Shown here: positions 54,479 through 64,000 of the stretch, piece after piece
Position numbering within the stretch: the first letter of the stretch is position 1
Layout of the letters: each line of letters opens with the position of its first letter
From: Ichthyophonus hoferi
Lineage: Eukaryota > Opisthokonta > Ichthyosporea > Ichthyophonida > Ichthyophonidae
NCBI GenBank assembly: GCA_002751075.1
Contig: NAOQ01000169.1
Location: 57,188-121,187, forward strand
Direction: 5' to 3'
Length of the DNA: 64,000 bases
The notes under the pieces: model-generated
Database searches by the model: none
Told to the model about the DNA's origin: nothing
The model's input: the letters and a program-made list of their open reading frames with translations, nothing else
Made by a program: the position numbers and the translations under genes

Positions 54479-56336
54479 TTATAACGGTAGTGAGACCTCA
54501 GGAGATATGGAGAGACATGCATCAAGACTCATTATAGCTGTCTGTAAGTCCATCGTACCCCCCTGCATACGCACCTGACTCAGCAGGTTCTGCTTGGTCT
54601 TGTTAAGGGCCTGCGACCAGCCCTGCATATCTTGTTTGCTAGGACGAGGGGTCCTGGCTACCAACCCAGCCAGTCTGCAATGAATGACCTTACGCAAGTC
54701 CAGATCAAGCTGGTGGGCTAGGTGCTGATAATTGTTCATCCCATCATTAGCCTCAGGCTGAGTACATTCACCTCCTCTCTGCCTCACATTGCCAGATGCG
54801 AGAGGTACCAGGGTCATATCCCGGTGTAGTGCAGAAGCCACCCTGCCAGTCCCCTTGTCAGCATACCCTACACCATCCTCCTACTAATGCTATACATGCA
54901 TGCACCCTTCCTAAGCGGCCCATCAAGGCATGACTGTCCTAATAGTCACTCACCTTTTTACAGCTTCCTCTAAGGTCAGGACATGCGACAAGACCACAGT
55001 GCAATTTTTCGCGGCAGATTCGACCCCTCCAGGTGCCTCCAGCTGGGCAGCCAGTTTTTCCACAGTGACCCGGCCTACAGGATGGGGCCTTTGCTGATCT
55101 CTTGACACAGCAACCTCTACAGGACACTCCATGTAGACCTGGATATACCTACAGCTATCTGGCCAGTTTCCCAAACTATTATCAGTAAGCCTTATAGTTC
55201 TTCCTTTCTTCCTTCAGTACCCTTCTTTCCGAGAGCTAAATCCTATTGAAGTTAGGTAGATGAAATCACAAGCTTCCTATACCAATGCCCCAATATAAGG
55301 TAGTGTCATATATATGCATCAGTTTATGTGTATATTGGTCATATAGGTTGTGTACTTGCTGGTTTTTAATGTCGATGTGTATTCCTAGGAACTGAGTGGC
55401 CCCTACAACTTTTCTAACATTAGTTTCGTTTAGCCAGACAGGGTGAGGGGTAAAATAGACAGCATACATTGACAGGCAAGCTGATAATACTGATGTCGCA
55501 TACGCCTATAGTGCATATTGTCGTCCACCACTACGATCAGGCCTCCATCTTCCCTGCTAGCCCCATCTCCTTCATCAGCACAAAACAAGTTTCATCATGT
55601 GCACTAATCCCACATAACTCTGTATCTACCTACCAGGGTGTGGTAGAATAGTCCCCTACTAGGTCCGCCACTAGCTGCCACACTGCCTTTCGTTGTTGGC
55701 GCCAGCACAAACCAGGGTCCTGGGATGAGAGCTGAGGTGCTGTAGTGTGGTCGTCATAACTGACTATCTGCACGCAAGGCACTGATATCCAACACCATCT
55801 ATTAGTGATGCTTTTAAGCTTTCGGGTTTGCAAGGTTACCATGCCTTTCGCCGCTTGCAATGCTTCCTCCAGGATATTGACCAATTTGTACTGTTCTAAA
55901 GCCAAGTGATTGCCTTATATCTAGACAACAATCAACAGATCTCAAATAGACTATAATTGAATTCCAGACCTTATAGACCTCATAAAGGCATATCAATAGA
56001 ACAAGGCTGGTTAGTGCTTACTTGCACACGTACTGCAATTTACAAAATCTTTAGACTATAGCTCCTATGAATCCTTTTTTATGCTCTTCTTCTCTGCTTT
56101 CATCTGCTCCATACGATCCCCCATCCAATACCCACTCCGACATAAGGTAAGTTTGCCCGTCCTGTCCTCTAGAGTCAAAAACACACCTCACCTTTCCCAT
56201 GTTTGAATAAACCCTCTAAGCAGCTTCTCTGGGTTACCAGCTCTCGAGCCAGAGTTGTCTTTCCAGCCGCCGGTATGCCACACAGCAGAAGTACACAGAC
56301 ATCCTTCGGCTCTACACAACGGGTAGCTGTCTGCAT
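54479..56336 (-). CDS. PSTK: O-phosphoseryl-tRNA(Sec) kinase
   Basis: Six minus-strand exons: 56336-56192, 55895-55840, 55767-55634, 55556-55468, 55158-54954 and 54842-54479 (TAA). They join in frame to 330 aa (human about 348). PSTK phosphorylates seryl-tRNA(Sec) to Sep-tRNA(Sec), the step before SepSecS makes selenocysteinyl-tRNA in eukaryotes and archaea. Seen: the P-loop LCGIPAAGKTTLAREL (GxxAAGKT at 20-27), IVSYDDH (68-74) matching VVAYDDV, LIVVVDDNMHYRRMRHQYYQ (118-137) matching LFLVLDDNFYYQSMRYEVYQ, YIQVYMECPVEVAVSRDQQR matching the LFLDCP..QRNGQR segment, and C-terminal LHRDMTLVPLASGNVRQ and LNKTKQNLLSQVR matching the LHKTDQTLRRI and LNKLKAEFLEDL parts. Start: the first in-frame ATG before the P-loop; longer open sequence upstream has no ATG. 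It converges with UBE3A. Confidence 0.93.
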
Positions 56337-57780
56337 ATCTTCAACAGTCAGGAATATTATTCTCCCGCTTACTTGGTATGATTCCTTCACTAATTGTCTT
56401 GGTGTCTAGATTTATATATATATATATATTATATATAAGGTCGAAAAAATTACAAAACCTTGGCTCATAAGAATCGAACTGGTATATTCTGCATATTGAG
56501 TATGAAAACAATCTGTGATACCTGAATTATGTTGCTTGAGGAGACATTGGCATTAACTAGAATAACTCAAATAACACAAGTAGCCAATAATAATTAAATA
56601 ATAAGAATCTTATATGGTAATATGTAAAGACCTAACACTGGGCCATTCTGATAATCTACTGGGTCAAAAGTTTTAAAATAGTAATTTTCAAACCCTTGGA
56701 AACAAAACTGCACTTTTTGAAATTTAAACAGTGATAGATAGGTCAACAATTATAAGTGCAGCCTGGAAGCATTATTTTACGTAATATAAAGATGAAATCA
56801 TTTTTTAAATGCAAACGGTATTAAATAAGTATTTAATGCCCATATAAAACTTAAAAGTATGGATATATTTTAATTACTTGACAATCAGTAAAAGTGTTAT
56901 TGGACAGTGGAGTGAAAAATGTTCTGTGCTGCCAGAGGCATCCATTCATATTCACATGAACTTGTGTGAGGATCAGTGATTTAAACCATTCGAATTAAAT
57001 GACAGCGGACAACAACAGTATGTAGAGACCTCAATTTTTTGGCAATATAATACCAGTTATTGAGGATTAAGGAAAAGAACAGTAATAGAAATTAAATACA
57101 AATAAAGCTGAACATATAATATCTTTAGTTGTGTTGTCTATAAACAATGACGTAAAAGCACAATCTTTTCTCTTAGAACATCCTGCAAAAAATACAGTTA
57201 AAAATTAGGTCTTGTGTACAAATTAATATAATTCACTTGAAATATTTTGCGGCATTATTTCTCAGGCTAAACTAATAAAAACTCTTTTAAAACTGCATAC
57301 TTACAATGTTACCCATACAATTTTCATCTTCTGTTCACTCTGATTTGGTAGGATTTCTAGTCAGGTATATATGAACATCAACAAAAATATTAAAGTATTT
57401 ATAAATTAATAATTGATGCTTCTACTTGCAGATTACTTGAGCAATAAACCAGGAATATCCACTATTATCTTGTATGCCCATTATTTTTTAATGAAAATAT
57501 GCTATTAAATATTTAAAAAGTAATTTTAATCATACATTAGTAAGAAATGTATTAGTGTTGTAATACCAAATCATAACTGCACTTCATATCACAATCTTTG
57601 CTCTTAGCAACGTTGGTTGCTAGTTTGTTTTTATTCCTTTCTTTATTACCTATTCGTGTAGACAGTATATTCTCTTCTTCTTCTCCCAAAAGGAACAGAA
57701 GATAATCAACCTCATATGAAATATATTTAAAGGTTACTAATTAGCTCTACTTATTTAACACAGCCGCCAATTTTTTATCC
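56337..57780. other. AT-rich stretch upstream of PSTK
   Basis: It includes a TA repeat at 56411-56440 close to the PSTK start and then about 1.3 kb of AT-rich DNA with no recognisable exon. It leads into the copia fossils and may be partly decayed element sequence. Confidence 0.45.
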
Positions 57781-57799
57781 TGGCTAGAATTATTATTAG

Positions 57800-58370
57800 T
57801 GTTTTCATATATAGCTAATATGTAGAAGTTGTTTGTATTAAATATATAACTGATATATAGTATTGCATTCCCTCTAAAGATATGGGTCTAGTACAATCAC
57901 CATTTCAGTATATTTTTACTTTAAGTTCTTAATTGGCTCAGCTGTATAACACCGTAACTATTATAACTTATAATTAATTAAGTTTAGTAATAATTATTAT
58001 TAGACACCTTTATACATTTGGAAGAAATTCGACCAGAGGTCTAAGTATGGTATCTTATCTTAACTTGATAAGGGAGAATATCTATCCATAGCTAAGCTGT
58101 CCAAAATAGTGATAGCATATAAGTTGTGATTTGAGGTTTCCATATATGATGCTTTTAAATTTTAACTCCAATCCAATATTTTAATTTTTTCTTTTTGCTA
58201 ATAAACATAGCTATGATATGACTGACAGGTCAGTTGTCTATTAGAAGCTGTTATGACCAGAGGTCAGGTCTCAGTCAAAGACTGCTCAAATCTCATCTAT
58301 TTAATAAATGTGTTTAAAGAGCTATTGTGTAATTTTGTAGAAATTAAATACTAACAATAACCATGACATT
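57800..58370 (+). mobile_element. Diverged copia-type LTR, relative of 1.56-2.9 kb
   Basis: It shares with 1560-2900 the blocks around 'ccctctaaagatatgggt' / 'acctctaaagttatgggt', 'ggtttccatat' followed by an A/T-rich 'ccaatccaata', and the closing 'aatactaacaata'-like text. As at the left copy, gag-like traces follow on the plus strand. Ends and any target duplication are unresolved; the copies differ at many positions, so old. Confidence 0.55.
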
Positions 58371-58930
58371 AATAAAAGGAAGTGTATTTGTAAAAGGAAA
58401 AAGTACGTCAGAACCTCAACTTCTGCTCAACAGTCTGTAATTAAGGCCAAGAAGATTGAAGATTACCTTTTCCTCAGAATCAAAGGATCTAACCAGAAGA
58501 GACCTAGATTACTACTTTGCAACTGACAAGGACCTAGTGACTCCACCATTAGTGAACATTAGCCTGGGCTCTGCATCATTTGAGTGTTGTATCTTAATGA
58601 CCATTGAAGTATTTCAGCTCCTCCCAATGACATGGGTCCTTTCATCAGGCCCTCTCCCAACCATCCCTACTACCTACTATACCCTACTATCCTACCTTCA
58701 TCTGTTTCCTTGAAGGCCGCCTTTTTGCAGGATTTATCCGCACCCGTCACTGATTGGTGTTTGTCAGTAGCTGTCTTTGCCTTGGGAGATTTGGAGGAAG
58801 CCCTTTAATGATAGGTGCAATAAAAGGCTAGAATTTAGATTTTCCATGATTTTTAAATAATAATGGTCATTGGTCTCAAATAACACAAATAGTGATGATG
58901 AGATGAGGCACATGCGATATGCAGATTCAT
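58370..58930 (+). mobile_element. Copia gag-like fossil fragment
   Basis: Plus-strand coding traces lie between two LTR-like repeats (KITFSSESKDL.., an acidic/polar leader also hinted at near 2980-3060 after the left LTR). The fragment is short and broken. The family is inferred from the preceding LTR; no zinc knuckle is visible. Confidence 0.4.
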
Positions 58931-59290
58931 GAATGATTCTTCGTATAGTCACAGGATATTTTTTGCAATACCACATGTGATACATAGTATTCTAAATGAT
59001 CCTTGAATAATCATTGAACAACTTATTTATAACAACAGTTGATATGTAAGTTCATGAATGATGCTTTGAATAACCATTGGAAAGCTGTTCCTAAGGACAT
59101 GTTCCAGAACAGTCACTTTGAGTTCCTATTGGGGAATATGTGTATACATGTGCAATAATGATGTGATTAAGTTGGTATGGTACAATTCAACTACTATATA
59201 GCCAGTATGTCCAGACTTAATCTGGATTCTGATTTGAAGTGGTGTTTCAATAAAGTAAAGTATAGGACTTATAACTATTTCTATAAAGTA
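58930..59290 (+). mobile_element. LTR-like repeat, copy 1 of a second family
   Basis: It matches 60350-60620 in direct orientation. Shared blocks include 'gtgatacatag' with following 'attc', 'aataatcattgaacaa' / 'gtaatcattaaacaa', and 'agacttaatctggattctga' / 'agacttagtctggatcctga' followed by 'caataaagt'. A putative polyadenylation motif AATAAA lies in both copies at the same place, typical of an LTR 3' half. Confidence 0.55.
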
Positions 59291-60100
59291 ATAACTCAAC
59301 AGGTTGGAAAAACTCTGTGCTAAACTATAACAAGGTATAAGAAGAAGACCAGTTCTACCACAGGAAGGAACTCAGAAACCAAAGCTATCAAGGAAAAAAA
59401 GAAGTTGGGGATCTAGTTCTCCTCAACCTCAACTGACGACAAATCTACCTCAAGACAACTTTTTGAAGAAGTCTACACTTGTAAAGTTTCACAAGTGCAG
59501 ACTCTGAAGCATACTGTAGGCCAGAAAATTTAAAGGCAGGCTCAGTTTCAAAGATGAGTTCTCTGAGGCCACTGGAGTTTATAACAATGACAACTTTTGA
59601 AATATCATTTTTGACAGACATCAACTTCAACAGAATTAATAAGGCCCAACAACGAGTAGTACCTTCACTGCCAATTCATCTTTTCAACAGCCTTGCTAAA
59701 ATGTTGATTCAAAAGAGCCTACTACTCAAGACACACCTACAATTTCATCTGAACCACCCAAACTATCTGAACCAACTGGACCAACTGAGCCATCTAATAT
59801 GAGTGAACTGATGCAGGGGGAGACTTCAACCAAACTCACGGTGGCAAATAGGTTCACTAGTTTACTTTTTACTGAGGTCACAGGACATGATTTGATAACC
59901 ATAAATCGTGAACAAATATTTAGAGAAGGGATAAATGGTCAATTATCATATAGTGGCTAGTCTGGGTCTGACAACATAATATCCTGCATGCAGGTTTCAA
60001 CGTGTTTTCCTACACTCAGTGGGCCTCTGACTTCAGCCTAGCAGTTACCGATGCCAGATATCATTTCATGATGAAGTATTTCAGCCCCTACAAGTGTTAG
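59290..60100 (+). mobile_element. Retroelement internal fragment between LTR-like repeats
   Basis: This lies between the two copies of the second LTR-like family. Coding traces on the plus strand resemble gag/pol-leader sequence of low complexity (TSEPPKLSEPTGPTEPSN-like). It ends in a 'gatgcaggggga' purine tract at about 59811, similar to the one at about 4431. Broken, with several breaks. Confidence 0.4.
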
Positions 60101-60349
60101 GCTGTATACTCTATGATATGTATATTGTATAAAAATACCTAATGTTATATAGTAGTGCACCTCTAAATCTAAACATTCAGTAGTGTTTAGAATGAGGTTT
60201 CAATTGGTAATTAAGAGTTAGACAATAATTAATGATAATTAATTAATTATATGATGTCATTAATTATGTTTAATTGGGGCTAGATGCTTAATGCACTATA
60301 GTACGTGAATTTATGATATTTGTTTTAATCAGGGTTGATTATTGGCATT

Positions 60350-60620
60350 TAAACACACATAGTCATTGATGCCACAAGTGTGATACATAGCATTCAGAAT
60401 AATTCTTTATGTAATCATTAAACAATATGTGGCTGACAACATGTTAGATAACAAATTAGGTTGAATACCTATTAAATATTATTTTACCTTAAATGCTATC
60501 ACCGGTCAGCTGGCATTGACCTGAACCAACAAGTGTATAACCAGCAATCACAGACTTAGTCTGGATCCTGATTTCATAGTGTTGTACAATAAAGTGATAT
60601 ACAAAAAACCCCTATCCGTT
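60350..60620 (+). mobile_element. LTR-like repeat, copy 2 of the second family
   Basis: Direct-repeat partner of 58930-59290, about 1.35 kb downstream, carrying the same 'agacttagtctggatcctga' block and a CAATAAAGT motif. It precedes the long copia fossil that runs to the end of the window, so it may be that element's 5' LTR. Confidence 0.55.
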
Positions 60621-63600
60621 ACAAGAAGTAGTTATGACAGTAATGAGAAGAGGTATATCTGCTCATACACTACCAAAAGTAAAGATTAAGATTGCCATTG
60701 CCTCTGCAACCAAATTGGGATCCATAGGCAAACATAAACAAATGATGCAACTCTCTTCCAATACCAGTCTATAGATAGTGAGGCTGAATCTATGATCGGC
60801 AGCTTATACCCTGACATTTCAACTACAGGGGTAACTTCAAGTTATTGCTTTTTTTATTTAATCATGCAGGAAGAACACATCATTGTGAGATGGGAACCAG
60901 GAACCCTTACAGTTAGCCTATTAAACATGGATAGGTATATAAAAAAATGATGATAAGGAGATTTCAACGTGTTATACACATCTAATAGAATTTTACACCA
61001 AGGTAAAGCCCAATGGGTCTGCGATCACATTCTTGGAAGGGTTTCTAAGAATTAAAAGGATTGATAGAGAGGGAGCTGGAAACGAATGATCTATCTATCC
61101 TGGTTAAGATTATCCAGGTAATGAGGGAGGTCAACCAGTGTGCCAAATATGTAGAAAAATTTGTGGCACTTCAAAAGTCCAATGGACTTTCAAGAAGTTT
61201 ATTGATAATATCACCTATACTGAGAATTTCCCAATTCAGCCCCAGTATCAGTCTTCAATGCAGAGGCCTGATAGTCAGCAGCATGACAATACAAGTTTTT
61301 TCAACTCTCAAAATATCCAGAAGCCTTTCTTTAAAACATATGTGACAGGAGAGTCGGTATTCTTGGTAGCTATAGTATATACGAATAAGCTGTCTATTTC
61401 ATTCACTCTTAATACAAAGACCTCCGTGTCAGACAATGGATCTTTCAGCCACCCTTCAAGCCACCTGCATTACTGCAGGGAGGACGTTTTATTCTTCATG
61501 GCCAATATCTCCCACATTAAATAGAAAAATGGAAAACAGAATGATGGTTTAGGTTCTGGTAATATCAAATTACTTACAATAGTGAACAATATTGAAAGGA
61601 TCATAACATTGATAAATGTGTCTTATGCCCCAGACCCAAAGATTAGTTTGTTTTCCTTACTCTTTCTGAGGGAAAAAAAAATAGCAAGTCCTCCAAGAAG
61701 AGGAAGTATTCAGAACGCAAATGTTATGCTACAAAAAACATAATTAATTATTGTTATTATCACAGTCAATCTCACTATAATCCTTAGACTCCGACAAAGA
61801 AGAAATGTTTGTGGAACTGGACTTAGATGAGCTTGACTCTGAGTTATCCAGTGGTGTGGGTATATCAGCAATTGGCGGAGAGTATGTCTTTGTTGTCCTC
61901 ATCTTGGATTCTTTAAATGTGTTATCTTCTGAATGTGAAGAAATAATTACTCTTGACTTTTTAGCAATACAATTTGATGTGATAGCTGTGTTAGGTATAC
62001 TAGGAATTGTCCTTTTCGTTACCTTCTTATATTTCTTATGAAGAGACATAGCCTAACTCAAAAGAGAAATTACAAAACACTTAAAATAAAGATTCTGTAT
62101 GTTTTTTATTTACAATTTTTTCTGGTTGCATCTCTGATGTCTATCTACCTTAAGTAGTTTAGTATTAATAATATTAATTACTAGTATGGTTACTATGACC
62201 TTGCTCACTTAAGGGCTTACACTATTGCTTATACCTAGCACCGATTGGTTTAAATAGATGTGGTAATTTACTTCTAAAAACCAATCAGATTTCTGTATAA
62301 CTTGATCTGAATTCTAAGCCTTGTTTTGATTAATTTATATGACTTGCAGGATAGTCTAAGTCCTGATTCTAAATTAATCTAAGTCTTAGCTAATGATAAA
62401 AATTAGAGGTTAGTTACTGATTAATTAATTTAGGCTTAGCAACAGAGAAACAATGATCATTCTATAAACCAACTATCCAGGTCTCTTGCACTTAACTAGC
62501 CAAGACTTTCAATATTATTGACTATTTCTATAAACTTGATGCAAAAATTGTATGCCCTTTCAACAAGACTGGTGCAGCACTAGAGAAAACTGTAGTTAAT
62601 CTTACCACAACATCCAAATCTAATGCGGCGCCCAAGAAATCAACTTACAGATGTATTTATTAAGAAACTAGGAGGCAATTGTAGGTCAGAAACCACCAAC
62701 AATAGAGATGGGACCAATGTGTTATCAAATGTTTCATCTAAGATTCATGTACCTTAATACAGGCTCCATATCTCCAGCTTTTTATATGCGATATTAACAT
62801 AAAAGGAAGTTTAACAGAGGAGTGTGAGTGAGGCTTGCAATATGTCCAAGGCCAAATGTATTTCTTAACCCATCCATACAGACAAAGCTGCCAGAGTTCA
62901 ACAAGGATGCATTCAGACCTAGCTGATTTTATTAAGCAACCTGCTCTGGGTATAATTATATATTAATGTTTATTGATGAGTATTTACACTATGTGACTGC
63001 TTTTATTTTTAGGAAGAAATCTGAAGCATTTTACTCTTTCTAATAATACCATAATTATGCTATAGCTAAACATAATAAACCACTGCCAACATTAGTGACT
63101 GATAATTGCTCTGTGTTTTTAAACTCAACTTTTGATAGCTACCTGAAGAAACACAGAATTACTCACCAAACCACAGTTCTGAACCATCCCCAACGAAGTG
63201 AGATCAGTGTGCATCTTAACCAGGTGCTATCTACAATGGCCAAAAGTAGCTTGATAGAAAGTGGACTATCAGGAATATTTTGGGATGAGACAGTAGGTGA
63301 TACAGCCTTTTCCTTTAATATGCTACCATCTCAAAGTCTAGGAAAGACTGAACTGCAGTTTGCACTTGTGGAGCCAAACAACATCACCTGCAAATATTTT
63401 GAGGGTATTTTTATACCACAGACAAAATCTCTCCTCAGAAATGTGAGGCAGTTATTTTAGGCTACCAAGATCTACAAAAGGTGTGCAAACTGTTTGAAAA
63501 AAGGTGCAAAAAAAATAATGATGAGTAGAGATGTACATTTCTTGGAGACAAAATTTCCTGTGCATAAAGATAAGCTTCCAGCATCATTATTTAATAAATT

Positions 63601-64000
63601 ATCTTTTATTAATGTCAGACATAAGAGTTCAAAGAAACAAAATAAACAACATAGAACCACTTTAAAGCTGATATTAACTTTAAAAGCCAGTAAAATACAG
63701 GGCAAGTGTTCAAGGAGAGTAGAGCTGACTGACAAGTCAGCATCTGAGAGAGAGTCTGCCAAATTTTCAATTAAAAATCAACCAGCATCTAAGCAAAATG
63801 GGCATCCTCCTTTAACTACATAATCAAGATGTAAGTGTTCAATAAAGTGTTAGCTAACTGAGGGGGAGTCTCGGGCCTCTACATCAAAAGGTAATCACAT
63901 GAAGTCCAAGTATGCTTTAGCTAGTACATGCTCTGGCTCATCAATATTTCAAGGAACCAGCAACTGACGCCACACTCAATGCTACTTCATTGCCCAATAT
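60620..64000 (+). mobile_element. Ty1/copia gag-pol fossil (to window end)
   Basis: On the plus strand, in order: gag-like sequence (about 60900-61350), protease and following region (about 61390-61670, with the stretch NVSYAPDPKISLFSLLF resembling the LKNVLYVPDLKSNLLS part of copia), then a core integrase at about 62880-63460 (MFIDEYLHYVTAFIF; TDNCSVFLNS; HHQ/HPQ..IFWDETV), and post-integrase KKIMMSRDVHFLE (about 63515-63560), the usual bridge to reverse transcriptase, which would lie beyond the window. The order is canonical for copia. It is broken at several points and looks interrupted at about 61740-62480 by unrelated-looking sequence. Old. Confidence 0.85.
61744..62049 (-). CDS. Unassigned Ser-rich ORF antisense inside the copia fossil
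   Basis: A 101-codon minus-strand frame opens with ATG at 62049. The predicted peptide has a basic N-terminal third (HKKYKKVTKR), then a Ser/Asp/Glu/Asn-rich low-complexity tail with an SSSSKSSST run and a terminal Asn run. No domain is recognised. A long overlapping plus-strand frame (61805-62041) exists, so one of the two is a shadow. It sits where copia protease/pre-integrase sequence would be expected to continue, so it may belong to an inserted element or be chance. Low confidence as a gene. Confidence 0.2.
   Translation of the reverse strand: MSLHKKYKKVTKRTIPSIPNTAITSNCIAKKSRVIISSHSEDNTFKESKMRTTKTYSPPIADIPTPLDNSESSSSKSSSTNISSLSESKDYSEIDCDNNNN

Overview
The window is a gene-poor, AT-rich piece of a eukaryotic nuclear genome. 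Genes are split by many spliceosomal introns (GT..AG, frequent GTATGT/GTAAGT donors, CTAAC/CTGAC branch-site-like motifs). Seven protein-coding genes can be read: a SARNP/Tho1-like RNA-binding protein (partial), GDP-mannose 3,5-epimerase, a TENT4/Trf4-type nuclear poly(A) polymerase, a GNB1L-type WD40 protein, a C7orf50-type WKF-domain protein, a UBE3A-type HECT ubiquitin ligase, and PSTK (O-phosphoseryl-tRNA(Sec) kinase). The mix of animal-like nuclear and regulatory genes, a plant/algal-type ascorbate-pathway enzyme, copia elements and long introns suggests a unicellular relative of animals (for example an ichthyosporean-like holozoan) or another deep-branching protist. This is inference; the sequence alone does not fix the species.

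Layout: 1-6.1 kb is a graveyard of Ty1/copia remnants and possible LTRs. 8.2-9.2 kb holds the SARNP-like gene (minus strand). 9.2-15.9 kb is essentially empty and contains a 557-base assembly gap. GME (plus) at 15.9-18.2 kb converges on the 15-exon TENT4 gene (minus) at 18.9-25.1 kb. 25.1-28.1 kb is unassigned. GNB1L (minus, 8 exons) and the WKF gene (plus, 6 exons) are divergent, with only about 270 bp between their start codons. UBE3A (plus, 24 exons, AZUL plus HECT) covers 39.8-51.0 kb; one intron carries a 20-bp minisatellite whose unit repeats the 5' splice site, interrupted by a 513-base gap. PSTK (minus, 6 exons) lies at 54.5-56.3 kb. From about 57.8 kb to the end are more copia fossils, with diverged LTR-like repeats related to those at 1.5-2.9 kb.

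For six of the seven genes the exon set keeps one reading frame from start codon to stop across all junctions: GME 347 aa, TENT4 455 aa, GNB1L 318 aa, WKF protein 412 aa, UBE3A 749 aa, PSTK 330 aa. These models were assembled by eye from splice signals and remembered family sequences and have no transcript support. There is no operon-like logic. Several genes share nuclear RNA or chromatin themes (mRNP, RNA surveillance, ASTRA/TTT, nucleolus, ubiquitin), but this may be chance.
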